A stretch of 64,000 nucleotides of DNA. Origin: Streptomyces sp. A 4/2. GTDB lineage: Bacteria > Actinomycetota > Actinomycetes > Streptomycetales > Streptomycetaceae. The position numbers and the translations under genes were made by a program. Positions within the stretch are counted from its first letter, which is position 1; each line of letters begins with the position of its first letter. Below are positions 33,032 through 42,693 of this stretch, piece after piece. Where the stretch lies: NCBI RefSeq assembly GCF_940670765.1, contig NZ_CALNVW010000011.1, forward strand, positions 17,363-81,362, read 5' to 3'. The notes under the pieces were generated by a model that was not told where the DNA came from, made no database searches, and saw only the letters and a list, made by a program, of their open reading frames with translations.

Positions 33032-34285
33032 ATGACGGAAAGTAGGCGGCGCAAGGGCCTGATGGCTGCGTCCGCACTGCTCGGCGGCGTACTGGTGCTG
33101 TCGGCCTGCAGTGGAGGCGACAGCAAGGCCGGTGCCGCGGACAGTTCGAAGAAGTCCTCGCAGAGCGCGGTCGACGAGGCCGCGGCGAAGGACACCTCCG
33201 ACGCCCGAATAGCGATCACGCCCAAGAACGGCGCGAACAACGCCGGTATCAACAAGGACGCGAAGGTCGCCGTCACCTCGGGCAAGCTGACCCAGGTCTC
33301 GATGACCACGGCGGGCGGCGCGGCCGTCAAGGGCACCATCGCGGCCGACGGCCTGAGCTGGAAGCCGGACGCCCAGCTCGACCGCTCCACCACGTACAAG
33401 ATCGCTGTCACGGCCGCCGACGCCAAGGGCCGTCAGGCACACGAGAACTCGTCGTTCACCACGGTCTCGCCGACCAACAGCTTCATCGGCAACTTCACGC
33501 CCGAGGACGGTTCGACCGTCGGCGTGGGCATGCCGGTGTCGATCAACTTCGACAAGGCGATCACCAACAAGAAGGCTGTCGAGGACGCCGTCAAGGTGAC
33601 GTCGAGCAGCGGCCAGGAAGTCGTCGGGCACTGGTTCAGCCCCACCCGGCTGGACCTCCGCCCGGACCAGTACTGGAAGGAAGGCTCGACCGTCACCATG
33701 AAGCTCGCCCTCGACGGTGTCGAGGGTGCCAGCGGAGTGACGGGTGTCCAGGACAAGACGGTCACCTTCAAGATCGGCCGCAACCAGGTCTCCGTCGTGG
33801 ACGCCGCCGCGCACACGATGAAGGTCATGCAGGACGGCAAGACGATCAGGACCATCCCGATCTCGGCCGGCTCCCCGGACCACACCACGTACAACGGCCA
33901 GATGGTGATCTCCGAGAAGTACAAGCAGACCCGGATGGACGGCTCGACCGTCGGCTTCACCAACGCGGACGGCAAGGGCGAGTACGACATCAAGGACGTC
34001 CCGCACGCCATGCGGCTGTCCAGCTCCGGCACCTTCATCCACGGCAACTACTGGGGCGCCAAGTCCCTCTTCGGCAGCGCCAACACCAGCCACGGCTGTG
34101 TGGGGCTCTCCGACACCAAGGGTGCGAACGACCCCAACACCGCGGCCTCGTGGTTCTACAACCACTCGCTCATCGGTGACGTGGTCGTCGTGAAGAACTC
34201 CAACGACAAGACGATCCAGCCCGACAACGGCCTCAACGGCTGGAACCTGAACTGGTCGGCGTGGAAGGCCGGTTCGGCCGCCTGA
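33032..34285 (+). CDS. L,D-transpeptidase lipoprotein with Ig-like domains
   Basis: 417 aa. Lipoprotein signal with lipobox LSAC, lipidated Cys26. Two bacterial Ig-like domains (about residues 55-145 and 150-270) precede the YkuD catalytic domain (about 275-400), whose active site is HGNYWG (near 337) plus SHGC with catalytic Cys356. This is the arrangement of mycobacterial LdtMt2 and makes 3-3 cross-links in peptidoglycan from outside the membrane. ATG at 33032 has GGAG 9 nt upstream; an in-frame ATG 15 nt earlier is possible. A paralog of the same architecture lies at 40161-41465. Confidence 0.95.
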   Translation: MTESRRRKGLMAASALLGGVLVLSACSGGDSKAGAADSSKKSSQSAVDEAAAKDTSDARIAITPKNGANNAGINKDAKVAVTSGKLTQVSMTTAGGAAVKGTIAADGLSWKPDAQLDRSTTYKIAVTAADAKGRQAHENSSFTTVSPTNSFIGNFTPEDGSTVGVGMPVSINFDKAITNKKAVEDAVKVTSSSGQEVVGHWFSPTRLDLRPDQYWKEGSTVTMKLALDGVEGASGVTGVQDKTVTFKIGRNQVSVVDAAAHTMKVMQDGKTIRTIPISAGSPDHTTYNGQMVISEKYKQTRMDGSTVGFTNADGKGEYDIKDVPHAMRLSSSGTFIHGNYWGAKSLFGSANTSHGCVGLSDTKGANDPNTAASWFYNHSLIGDVVVVKNSNDKTIQPDNGLNGWNLNWSAWKAGSAA

Positions 34286-34294
34286 CCGAAGGCC

Positions 34295-34373
34295 GGGTCC
34301 GGCCGCCTGACCAAGGCCGGACCCACCCCGCCCCCGTACGACGGCGGCCCGTCCCCCTCTGTGGACGGGCCGC
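34295..34373. terminator. Two successive hairpins
   Basis: GGGTCCGGCC (34295-34304) pairs with GGCCGGACCC (34315-34324); GCGGCCCGTCC (34344-34354) pairs with GGACGGGCCGC (34363-34373). Both lie between the transpeptidase and ABC permease genes. Confidence 0.75.
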
Positions 34374-34447
34374 TGTCGGCGTTCCCGGGCCCGGTTCTTC
34401 TCATCGGTCTCTCACCCGGGCCTTATCCAGCCATCACCGGCGGCTCG

Positions 34448-34453
34448 TACTTT
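34448..34453 (+). promoter_or_regulatory. -10-like hexamer, leaderless promoter of ABC permease gene
   Basis: TACTTT 6 nt before the ATG at 34460; no ribosome site. Confidence 0.5.
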
Positions 34454-34459
34454 CACGCC

Positions 34460-35947
34460 ATGTTCTTCACCTACCTCCGGCGCGAGCTGCGCCGACGCAG
34501 AAAGGCGGCGCTCGTCGTCGCCTCGGGGCTGGCCCTCGGTATTGCGCTGGTCATCGTCGTCAGCTCGGTCTCCTCAGGGATGGGCCAGGCACAGGACAAG
34601 GTCCTTCAGTCGCTGTACGGCCTCGGTACGGACATGACCGTCACCAAGGCCGAGGCGCCCGCCGGAACCACCGGGAGCAACGCCCGGCCCAAGTTCGAGT
34701 TCGGCGCCAAGGGCAACAGCGACGACACGAAGCAGAGCAGCGACCGGGTGATGGTGCAGGGCTTCCAGACCCTGGCCTCGTCGACCGTCGACAAGGTCGG
34801 TACGCAGAGCGGCGTCTCGGGCGCCGTCGGCGGGCTGAGCCTGAACGTGCTGAAGGTCAACGGGCAGTTCAAGCGCGGCGAGTACAAGCAGCAGCCCGGC
34901 GGCGACACCGGCGAGGGCGGTCGGCGCGGCGGCTCCACCGGCGCCCCGCGCGGTGAGGTCCAGGGCGGCGGAGCCAACTTCGACGTCGACTCCTACACCG
35001 TGTTCGGCACCGACGTCGCCCACCTCGGCCTCGGCCCGCTGACCTCCTCGAAGATCACCTCGGGGCGTACGTTCACCAGCTCGGAGACCGACGCCGAGGT
35101 CGCCGTCGCCGACTCCTCGTACGCCGACAAGAAGAAGCTCAAGGTCGGCAGCACCGTCACGATCTCCTCGGTGAAGTACAAGATCGTGGGCATCGCGACC
35201 CCCGACAGCGGTGACGCCGCCGCCAATCTGTACCTCCCGCTGAAGCAGGCCCAGACGCTGGCCGACGCCAAGGACAAGGTCACCACGGTCTACGTCAAGG
35301 CCGCCGACTCGAAGAAGATCTCCGGCGTCAAGTCGACGATCCAGAAGAACGTTCCGGGCACCACGGTCACCACGTCCGCCGATCTCGCGGACACCGTCTC
35401 CGGTTCCCTCTCCACCGCCTCCAACCTCGCCACCAACGTCGGCAAGTGGCTGTCGATCGCGGTCCTCGTCGCCGCCTTCCTGGTGGCCGGGCTGCTCACC
35501 TCGTCGGCCGTCAGCCGCCGGGTACGGGAGTTCGGCACGCTCAAGGCGCTCGGCTGGAAGAGCGGCCGGGTCACCCGCCAGGTGGTGGGTGAGGCGCTCG
35601 TCAACGGCCTGCTCGGCGGGGTCCTCGGCATCGCGCTCGGGCTGGCCGGCGCGTACCTGGTGACCGCCATCAGCCCGACCCTCAGCGCCTCGGTCGCCTC
35701 CTCCGGCGGCGGTATGCGCGGCGGCTTCGGCGGGGGCGGTGGCTTCGGCGGCGGTGGCGGCGGCTTCGGTGCCGGGCGGCAGGCCGCGTCGAAGGCCCTG
35801 GACATCTCGCTGACCGCGCCGGTCTCCCTCTCCACCATCGGGGTGGCCGTGGCACTCGCCGTGGCGGGCGGCCTCATCGCGGGCGGCTTCGGCGGCTGGC
35901 GCGCCTCCCGGCTGCGCCCCGCGGACGCCCTGCGCCGCGTCGAGTAG
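34460..35947 (+). CDS. ABC transporter permease, FtsX/MacB type
   Basis: 495 aa. One N-terminal membrane helix (about residues 12-35), a large extracytoplasmic MacB-like domain (about 40-330), then three C-terminal helices (about 330-352, 385-408 and 455-480) of the FtsX domain. Between the second and third of these sits an unusual Gly-rich run (about 414-441, GGFGGGGGFGGGGGGFGAGR). Predicted to work with the ATPase encoded 56 nt downstream in a mechanotransmission or export complex acting on the envelope. The extracytoplasmic domain is Ser/Thr/Lys-rich with a charged, Gly-rich insertion near 150. Start by leaderless promoter. Confidence 0.92.
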   Translation: MFFTYLRRELRRRRKAALVVASGLALGIALVIVVSSVSSGMGQAQDKVLQSLYGLGTDMTVTKAEAPAGTTGSNARPKFEFGAKGNSDDTKQSSDRVMVQGFQTLASSTVDKVGTQSGVSGAVGGLSLNVLKVNGQFKRGEYKQQPGGDTGEGGRRGGSTGAPRGEVQGGGANFDVDSYTVFGTDVAHLGLGPLTSSKITSGRTFTSSETDAEVAVADSSYADKKKLKVGSTVTISSVKYKIVGIATPDSGDAAANLYLPLKQAQTLADAKDKVTTVYVKAADSKKISGVKSTIQKNVPGTTVTTSADLADTVSGSLSTASNLATNVGKWLSIAVLVAAFLVAGLLTSSAVSRRVREFGTLKALGWKSGRVTRQVVGEALVNGLLGGVLGIALGLAGAYLVTAISPTLSASVASSGGGMRGGFGGGGGFGGGGGGFGAGRQAASKALDISLTAPVSLSTIGVAVALAVAGGLIAGGFGGWRASRLRPADALRRVE

Positions 35948-36003
35948 CCACCCACCCCCCGTCCGTACAGCAGGAGTTGAGAGCAGGAGTTGAGAACCGT
36001 CCC

Positions 36004-36696
36004 ATGTATGAACTCAGCGGAGTCACCAAGCGCTACCAGCGCGGCAAGAAGACCGTCGACGCGCTCGCCGGAGTCGATCTGACCATCGAGGACGGCGGCC
36101 GTCTGGTCATCCAGGGCCCCACCGGCGGCGGGAAATCCACCCTCCTCCAGATGCTCGGCGGCCTGGACCGGCCGACCGCGGGCAGCGTCGTACTCGACGG
36201 GGTGGACCTCGGGACGCTCAGCGAGTCCAGGCTCACCAAGGTGCGCGCCGAGAACATCGGCTTCGTCTTCCAGTCCTTCAACCTGATCCCGACCCTCACC
36301 GCGCAGGAGAACGTCGAGACCGCGCTCGTCCCGCTCTCCGTCAAGGGCCCCGAGCGGCGCCGGAGGGCCGCCGAGGCGCTGGAGTCCGTGGGGCTGACGG
36401 AGCGCTTCGGGCACCTCCCCTCCGAGATGTCCGGCGGCCAGCAGCAGCGTGTCGCCATCGCCCGCGCCCTGGTCAAGAACCCCAAGGTGCTGCTCGCCGA
36501 CGAGCCCACCGGCAACCTCGACGAGGGGATGCGCGACGAGATCATGGAGGTGCTGGAAGGGCTGTGGAAGGACCACGGGCTGACCTTCGTCATGGTCACC
36601 CACGACACCGCCCTCGCCCGCCGCGCCCCGCGCGTCGCCACCATCCGCAAGGGCAAGGTGACGATCACGGAGAACGCGGCGGCGGGCCGGTCGTAG
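36004..36696 (+). CDS. ABC transporter ATP-binding protein (LolD/MacB type)
   Basis: 230 aa ATPase. Walker A GPTGGGKST (about residues 36-44), Q-loop FVFQSFNLIPTLTAQENVE, signature SGGQQQRVAIARAL, Walker B VLLADEPTGNLD and H-loop MVTHDTALA. The QSFNLIP and NLD features place it in the MacB/LolD/FtsE group that partners FtsX-type permeases, matching the gene 56 nt upstream. ATG at 36004 preceded by GGAG; the in-frame ATG at 35977 is less likely. No periplasmic fusion-protein gene is adjacent, as usual in Gram-positive systems. Confidence 0.95.
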   Translation: MYELSGVTKRYQRGKKTVDALAGVDLTIEDGGRLVIQGPTGGGKSTLLQMLGGLDRPTAGSVVLDGVDLGTLSESRLTKVRAENIGFVFQSFNLIPTLTAQENVETALVPLSVKGPERRRRAAEALESVGLTERFGHLPSEMSGGQQQRVAIARALVKNPKVLLADEPTGNLDEGMRDEIMEVLEGLWKDHGLTFVMVTHDTALARRAPRVATIRKGKVTITENAAAGRS

Positions 36697-36881
36697 CGGT
36701 CACCCGGTGACGGCGGGGTCCGTCTGCCGCGTGCCGGGGCCCCGGGCCGCGAGCAGCCGCAGGATCCCCGCCGACTCCGGGCCCGGTTCGGCACGGAGGG
36801 TGAGCGGACCCTGGTCGTGGTCGGCGGGGAGCGTCAGGCAGGCTGGACGGACCACCCCGATTCTGAGGAGAACGTTTCCGG

Positions 36882-37928
36882 ATGACTTTCACCACCGTCG
36901 CCGCGTACGCAGCCCCCGCTCCGAAGGCCCCGCTGGAGCGCACCACCGTGCCGCGCCGTCCGGTCGGAGAACACGACGTACTGATCGACATCAAGTTCGC
37001 CGGTATCTGCCACTCCGACATCCACCAGGTCCGTGAGGGCTGGGGCAAGGGACTGTTCCCGATGGTCCCCGGCCACGAGATAGCCGGAATCGTCGCCGAG
37101 GTCGGTCCGGGCGTCACCAAGTTCGCCGTCGGTGACCGGGTCGGCGTCGGCTGCATGGTCGACTCCTGCCGCGAGTGCGACAACTGCCTGGCGGGCCTGG
37201 AGCAGTACTGCGCGAAGGGCAACACCGGCACGTACAACGCCGTCGACAAGCAGGGCGAGCGCACCTACGGCGGGTACTCCACCCACATCGTCGTCGACGA
37301 GAACTACACCCTGCGCATCCCCGAGGGCATCGCGCTCGACGTGGCCGCGCCGCTGCTCTGCGCGGGCATCACCACGTACTCGCCGCTCGCCCACTGGAAC
37401 GCGGGCCCCGGCAAGAAGGTCGCCATCGTCGGCCTGGGCGGCCTCGGACACATGGGCGTCAAGATCGCGCACGCGATGGGCGCCGAGGTGACCGTACTGA
37501 GCCAGTCGCTGCGCAAGCAGGAGGACGGGCTGAAGCTGGGCGCCGACCACTACTACGCGACCAGCGACCCCAAGACCTTCGAGGAGCTCAAGGGCTCCCT
37601 GGACCTGATCGTCTCCACGGTCTCCGCTCCGCTCCCGCTCGACTCGTACCTGAGCCTGCTGAAGACGGACGGTGCGATGGTCAACGTGGGCGCCCCCGAG
37701 GAGCCCGTCTCGCTCAACCTCTTCTCCGTCATCGGCGGACGCAAGACCCTCGCCGGGTCCGGGATCGGTGGTATCCGCGAGACCCAGGAGATGCTGGACT
37801 TCTGCGCGGAGCACGGCTTCGGCGCGGAGATCGAGGTGATCGCCGCGGACGGGATCAACGAGGCGTACGAGCGGGTGCTGGCCAGCGATGTCAGGTACCG
37901 CTTCGTGATCGACACCGCGACGATCTGA
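36882..37928 (+). CDS. Zinc-dependent NAD(P) alcohol dehydrogenase (YahK/CAD-like)
   Basis: 348 aa medium-chain dehydrogenase. Catalytic zinc ligands: Cys43-His44 (GICHSDIH), His-Glu in VPGHEIAG and a later Cys ([10 protein letters not shown]). Structural zinc: the four Cys in the segment [16 protein letters not shown]. Rossmann motif [21 protein letters not shown]. Closest in pattern to the cinnamyl alcohol dehydrogenase/YahK aldehyde reductases that use NADPH. ATG has GAGGAGAA 11 nt upstream. Apparently monocistronic; two small inverted repeats follow it. Confidence 0.94.
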   Translation: MTFTTVAAYAAPAPKAPLERTTVPRRPVGEHDVLIDIKFAGICHSDIHQVREGWGKGLFPMVPGHEIAGIVAEVGPGVTKFAVGDRVGVGCMVDSCRECDNCLAGLEQYCAKGNTGTYNAVDKQGERTYGGYSTHIVVDENYTLRIPEGIALDVAAPLLCAGITTYSPLAHWNAGPGKKVAIVGLGGLGHMGVKIAHAMGAEVTVLSQSLRKQEDGLKLGADHYYATSDPKTFEELKGSLDLIVSTVSAPLPLDSYLSLLKTDGAMVNVGAPEEPVSLNLFSVIGGRKTLAGSGIGGIRETQEMLDFCAEHGFGAEIEVIAADGINEAYERVLASDVRYRFVIDTATI

Positions 37929-37935
37929 CCGCCGG

Positions 37936-38016
37936 CGATTACTCCTGAGGTAATCGACACGCACGCGCTGTCACGGCAGGCTCTGGCTCACAGCGGTTCG
38001 CTCCCGCGAACCGCTG
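37936..38016. terminator. Two inverted repeats downstream of the alcohol dehydrogenase
   Basis: CGATTAC (37936-37942)/GTAATCG (37950-37956), then an 11-bp hairpin CAGCGGTTCGC (37991-38001)/GCGAACCGCTG (38006-38016) with loop TCCC. The second is a likely terminator, or a leader hairpin of the next gene. Confidence 0.6.
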
Positions 38017-38041
38017 GGCCCGAGCCTGTTGAGGAGGCCCC

Positions 38042-38401
38042 ATGACCGCGTACGCCGTGGCTCATCTGCGTCCTGCCGACCACTTCGCGGAAGACGTCTT
38101 CGTCTACCTGGAGAACATCCAGTCGACGCTGGACCCCTTCGGTGGCCACTTCCTGGTGCACGGCGCCCAGTTGGAGGTGCGCGAGGGGAAGTGGCCCGGG
38201 ACGCTGGTCGTCATCGGTTTCCCCGGGATCGAGGAAGCCCGCGCCTGGTACGACTCCCCGGCCTACCAGGAGCTGCTGCCGCTGCGCACCGGCCACGTGG
38301 ACGGGGACGCCGTGCTGGTCGAGGGCGTGGCGCCCGGATTCGACGCGGCGGCGAGCGCGGCCCACTACCGGGACGTCGCGCAGCGCATGAACACGGCCTG
38401 A
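38042..38401 (+). CDS. DUF1330 family protein
   Basis: 119 aa ferredoxin-like (dimeric alpha-beta barrel) protein. Family marks: YLENIQSTLDPFGGHFLVHG near residue 22, the strand VVIGFPGIEEARAWYDSPAYQ near 59-79, followed by PLRTGHVDGDAVLVEGV. Function of DUF1330 is unknown; related folds include stress-responsive monooxygenases. GAGGAGG precedes the ATG by 5 nt. Converges with the large membrane protein gene after a 27-nt gap. Confidence 0.9.
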   Translation: MTAYAVAHLRPADHFAEDVFVYLENIQSTLDPFGGHFLVHGAQLEVREGKWPGTLVVIGFPGIEEARAWYDSPAYQELLPLRTGHVDGDAVLVEGVAPGFDAAASAAHYRDVAQRMNTA

Positions 38402-38428
38402 ACCCGCTTTCCGGGCCCGGCCGCCCGC

Positions 38429-40006
38429 TCAGTCCGCGAGTGCGCCGTACCCGGAGCCGAGCCGGTACTCGCCGGGGCCCGGTACGGTCAGCCGCGTCCA
38501 CTCCCCGTGCTCACGCACCGAGGCGCCGCCGCTCGACCGCAGCCAGGGCGAGTACGCGATCCGTACGGTGACCGATCCCGCCCGGGGCATCCGCACCACC
38601 AGTTCCGCGTCGTCACCCCGGACGACCTTGCCGGGCGCCTCCACCAGCGGAGTCGCGCCGTCCACCCGGTAGATCCGCCAGTGGGCGTCCCGCCAGACGG
38701 GCTTCAGCCAGTGCGGCTCCGACCGTACGAGGGCGGCCTCGCCCTCCGCCGGGCCGTCGGGGCGCCCGTCGTGCAGGACGACGTACCCGACGGCGAACCG
38801 GTCCAGCCACGCCCGGTAGGTGGTGGCGTCGAGCGTCCCGTCGTAGAAGAGCCGCCCGCGCTCGACGTCGAGCTGCCGGTTCCAGCCGCGGGCCGTGTTC
38901 ACGTACGGGGCCAGCACCGCCGCCTCGCGGTGGTTGCGCGCGGGCACCACCTCGACCCGGGTGCGGTCGGCGTGCAGCCGCTGGAGCTCCCGGACGACTC
39001 CGCCCGTGTCGGCGGCCCACGCGGGGACCGCGTCGGAGACCCGCAGGTCGTCCAGGGTCTTGTCGACGAGCCAGTAGCAGTTGAGACCGAGCGCGGCGAC
39101 CAGCACGAGACGCCGTAAGGCGCGGTGTTCGGCGAGTACCGCGACCAGCAGGACCACGGGTCCCACCAGCCCGACGAGCCGCTCGACGTTCGTGCCGATG
39201 GGAGAGGGGATGAGATAGGTGAGGACCACCCCGACGCCGTACACCAACGCGGCGTACCGGGTCAGACGGCACCGCGCGGCGGCCACCAGCGCGGCGCAGG
39301 CGGCCAGCGGCATCCACAACTTGCCCACGGCCATGGGCTGTTCGCCCTGGAACGGGAAGAGCAGGGTCGTCGCCCCGACCACCAGGAACGGCGGCAGCGC
39401 CAGCCGCAGCCCCTTCCGCCACTGCCGGTCCAGCAGATGGGCGCCCGCGACCACCACCAGGAACAGCCCCGCGACCGGGCTGGCCATCGTCGCGAGCGCG
39501 GCGCACACCGGCGCACGGACCGGACGCTCCAGCCACAGCACGGCGAGCAGCCCGACGGCCACGCCCACCGCGAAGGTCGTACGCCCGGACGCGACGTTGC
39601 ACCAGAGGGCGAGCGCGCCGAGCACCGCGGGCGCGAGTGACCACCGCACCCCGGTGCGCGCGACGAGACACGACAGCACCCAGGTCCCGCCGAGCCCGGC
39701 CAGCACGGACACCGTCCGGGTGCCGAACCAGGCCATGAGGTACGGCGTCAGCAGGCTGTAGTTGGCGGTGTGCGCCCCGCCGTACCAGAACAGGTTGTAC
39801 GCCGAACCAGGATGCCGGGAGGCGAACCCGGCCCAGGCGAGCTGGGCGGCCAGATCCCCGCCGCCGGTGGCCAGTACGGCCGCCCACAGCACGTACAGCG
39901 GGAGGACGCAGCCGGTGGCCACGGCCGGTACGAACCACCAGGCGGTGGTCGCCGCCGACCGTGCGGTTCCCTCGGCGCGCGGCCGGACGCTCTCACTGAT
40001 CCCCAC
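38429..40006 (-). CDS. Polytopic membrane protein, GT-C glycosyltransferase-like
   Basis: 525 aa. About ten membrane helices in residues 22-305, then a soluble C-terminal domain (about 310-525) with mixed beta structure. The N-terminal loop after the first helix (GFASRHPGSAYNLFWYGGAHTANYS) resembles the first extracytoplasmic loop of GT-C type enzymes, and the C-terminal part has features of mannosyltransferase-like proteins (WAADTGGVVRELQRLHADRT). No certain catalytic Asp pair identified. It may use a polyprenyl-linked sugar in cell envelope synthesis, in keeping with flanking transpeptidases; that is inference. Confidence 0.75.
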   Translation of the reverse strand: MGISESVRPRAEGTARSAATTAWWFVPAVATGCVLPLYVLWAAVLATGGGDLAAQLAWAGFASRHPGSAYNLFWYGGAHTANYSLLTPYLMAWFGTRTVSVLAGLGGTWVLSCLVARTGVRWSLAPAVLGALALWCNVASGRTTFAVGVAVGLLAVLWLERPVRAPVCAALATMASPVAGLFLVVVAGAHLLDRQWRKGLRLALPPFLVVGATTLLFPFQGEQPMAVGKLWMPLAACAALVAAARCRLTRYAALVYGVGVVLTYLIPSPIGTNVERLVGLVGPVVLLVAVLAEHRALRRLVLVAALGLNCYWLVDKTLDDLRVSDAVPAWAADTGGVVRELQRLHADRTRVEVVPARNHREAAVLAPYVNTARGWNRQLDVERGRLFYDGTLDATTYRAWLDRFAVGYVVLHDGRPDGPAEGEAALVRSEPHWLKPVWRDAHWRIYRVDGATPLVEAPGKVVRGDDAELVVRMPRAGSVTVRIAYSPWLRSSGGASVREHGEWTRLTVPGPGEYRLGSGYGALAD

Positions 40007-40067
40007 GGGGAAACCCTAACGGCCTCCCCTTGCGCTCCCGTGCGACGTGCGACGGGTGACGTGCAAT

Positions 40068-40116
40068 GGGCGACGGGCGACGGGCGACGGGCGACGGGCG
40101 ACGGGCGACGGGCGAA
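40068..40116. repeat. Heptanucleotide tandem repeat (GGGCGAC)
   Basis: Six perfect GGGCGAC units and one variant (GGGCGAA), between the GT-C-like gene and the second transpeptidase gene, upstream of one and downstream of the other. Confidence 0.95.
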
Positions 40117-40160
40117 CAGCCCGCGGCTGCCGCCCGTCGCATGGGAATCACCCGCGGGAG

Positions 40161-41465
40161 TCACTCCGCGGCTGCGGCGCTCCCCGCCGTCCAGGCCGAC
40201 CAGCTCATGTTCCAGCCGTTCAGGCCGTTGTCCGGGGAGACCTTGCCGCCACCGGTCGAGTTCTTGACGATCACGACGTCGCCGACCAGCGAATTGCTGT
40301 AGAACCACCCGGCCGGGGTGGAGGTGTTCGTGCCGCCCTGGGCGTCGTGCATCCCGATGCAGCCGTGGCTGGTGGCCGCGGAGCCGAAAGTACCCGTCGA
40401 CGCCCAGTAGTTGCCGTGGATGAACGTGCCCGAGTTGGTCAGCCGCTGGGCGTGCGGGACGTCGGGGATGTTGTACTCGTCGCCGAGCCCGACCGTCGTG
40501 CTGTCCATCTTGGTCTGCTGGAACTGCTCCGAGATCACCATCGTGCCGTTGTAGGTGCCGTGGCCCGAGGAGCCGGTGGAGACCGGGATGGTCTTGGACG
40601 GGCTCCCGGCCCGTTCCACGGTCATCATCTGCTTCGCCGCGTCCACGGTGGAGATCTGCGAGCGGCCGACGGTGAAGGAGAAGGTCCGGTCCTGGACCCC
40701 GTACACACCGGGGGAGACCTCGACGCCGTCCAGGTTCAGGGCCACCCGCACCGTGGTACCGGGCTTCCAGTAGCTCTGCGGACGGAAGTCGATCCGCTGA
40801 TCGCCGAACCAGTGCCCGACGGCCAGCTGGTCGTTGCTGGAGGTGATGGCGACGGCGGATTCGACGGCCTTCTTGTTCTTCACGGGCTTGTCGAGCTTGA
40901 AGGAGACCTCCATCCCGACCCCGACCGTGGTGTGGTCGTCCGGCGTGTAGAAGGCGATCACCGAGTCGGCCTGGGACACGGTGGTGAAGTGCGAGGTCTT
41001 GGTCTCGGTCTTGCCGCTCTTGTCCTTCGCCTGGGCGACGAGGACGTACGGCGTCCCACGGGTCAGTTCGTGGCCGGCCTTCCAGGACGTCTGCGCGGCG
41101 GACATCTTGCCGGGCATGGCCTTGCCGCTGCTCTCGTTGGTCAGGGTGACCGAGGTCAGAGCACCTTCGGCCACGGCCGCCGTGACCGCGCCGACGCTGA
41201 CTCCGACGTGCATGGCGCCGTCCTTCGGAGTGATGACGAGCTGCGCGCGGGGCGCGCTGCTGGGCAGCGCCGACTTCGTACTGCCCCCGCCGCCGCCCGC
41301 GCCGCCCGAACCGCCGGAACAGGCGGCGAGCGCCAGTACTCCGGCAGTGACCAGGGCCAGCGGGGCGGCCAGACGGCTCCGGCGGTACCAGGCGCTCCGG
41401 GGGTTTCGCGAACTCGGTGAGCGCCGCGAGCCCCGAGGGCTCCGATGACGGCTGATGGATATCAA
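40161..41465 (-). CDS. L,D-transpeptidase lipoprotein (second copy)
   Basis: 434 aa from a TTG at 41465, chosen because GGAGG lies 8 nt upstream; a longer frame to 41525 exists. Lipobox LAAC (lipidated Cys near residue 49) follows an unusually long Arg/Ser-rich N-terminus. Two Ig-like domains and a C-terminal YkuD domain with HGNYWA and SHGCIGM match the paralog at 33032-34285, including the shared ends DNGLNGWN and SAWxAGSA. Forms 3-3 peptidoglycan links. After the lipobox comes a Gly-rich flexible stretch (SGGSGGAGGGGGS). Separate from the first copy by transporter and dehydrogenase genes in opposite orientation. Confidence 0.93.
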   Translation of the reverse strand: MISISRHRSPRGSRRSPSSRNPRSAWYRRSRLAAPLALVTAGVLALAACSGGSGGAGGGGGSTKSALPSSAPRAQLVITPKDGAMHVGVSVGAVTAAVAEGALTSVTLTNESSGKAMPGKMSAAQTSWKAGHELTRGTPYVLVAQAKDKSGKTETKTSHFTTVSQADSVIAFYTPDDHTTVGVGMEVSFKLDKPVKNKKAVESAVAITSSNDQLAVGHWFGDQRIDFRPQSYWKPGTTVRVALNLDGVEVSPGVYGVQDRTFSFTVGRSQISTVDAAKQMMTVERAGSPSKTIPVSTGSSGHGTYNGTMVISEQFQQTKMDSTTVGLGDEYNIPDVPHAQRLTNSGTFIHGNYWASTGTFGSAATSHGCIGMHDAQGGTNTSTPAGWFYSNSLVGDVVIVKNSTGGGKVSPDNGLNGWNMSWSAWTAGSAAAAE

Positions 41466-41626
41466 GGCTTCCGCCTCCACTGCACGAGGAAGGGCCGGGT
41501 GGATTGCCCGACCTTGTGACGACAAGTCCTTTCTGCAGTGTGCAACAGCGAACCCGGACCGACACCTCCGGATCCGCTGTCCTCGTCCTCGTCAGATCTC
41601 TGCCGGACGCCCGTCCGTGAGGCCGT

Positions 41627-42008
<382 letters not shown>

Positions 42009-42038
42009 GGGCTTCCGTGATCCGGCCTCGTGCTCCGC

Positions 42039-42617
42039 TCAGCCGCGCAGCGCGCGCCGGGCGGAGTCCAGCGCCGTGGGCTGCGGCCGGTTGAACGGGA
42101 GCTTGCCGAGGACGGCGGCCATGCCGCAGGTGTTGCTGAGGCCCGAGTAGACCAGCCCCGACGCCACCCCGGCCGACAGCAGCCTGGCACGTGGTGAACG
42201 CACCCCGGTCACCAGCCCGAGCAGAACCAGCGCGCCCGCCGCGAAGCGGACCTGGCGGTCCATCGCCCAGACGGCACGTCCGCTGTGCGGCGCCGTGTCC
42301 AGCGGCAGCCCGGCCGCGCGCCACGCGTGGGTCCCGCCCGCCACACCGACGGCCGTCACACCGGCGGCGGCCAGCCGCGCGCAGGCGGTGGCCGACCGCT
42401 GTCCCGCCGCGCACACGACGATCAGGTCCCGCCCGGCAGCGGCCTCGCGCAGTTCCGGCAGGAGGGTTTCCAGGGCGTCCAGCGGAACGCTGATCGCGCC
42501 GGGCAGGTGACCGGCGGCGTACTCGGCCGGTGCGCGGACATCGACGACGAGCGTGCCGGCGGCGTCGCGGGCGTTCAGCTCGGCGGGGGTGAGGGTCGGG
42601 GTGGTGCTCTCGGTCAT
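42039..42617 (-). CDS. Rhodanese with C-terminal membrane domain
   Basis: 192 aa. Rhodanese domain (about residues 8-108) with persulfide-forming Cys69 in VVCAAGQRSATAC, after the family motif VDVRAPAEYAAGHLPGA. The C-terminal part (about 118-165) is a DUF2892-like membrane segment (AAGALVLLGLVTGV; GVASGLVYSGLSNTCGMA) with a conserved NTCGM. Such proteins move sulfane sulfur at the membrane. Second gene of the operon, 76 nt after the reductase gene. ATG start; a rhodanese domain also ends the upstream protein. Confidence 0.92.
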   Translation of the reverse strand: MTESTTPTLTPAELNARDAAGTLVVDVRAPAEYAAGHLPGAISVPLDALETLLPELREAAAGRDLIVVCAAGQRSATACARLAAAGVTAVGVAGGTHAWRAAGLPLDTAPHSGRAVWAMDRQVRFAAGALVLLGLVTGVRSPRARLLSAGVASGLVYSGLSNTCGMAAVLGKLPFNRPQPTALDSARRALRG

Positions 42618-42693
42618 GAGGGGCTCCGGGGGTGCGGGGTTACGGGGTTCGGGTTACGAGGGTTCGAGGGTTCGGGGGACCGGGGCCCGGTGT

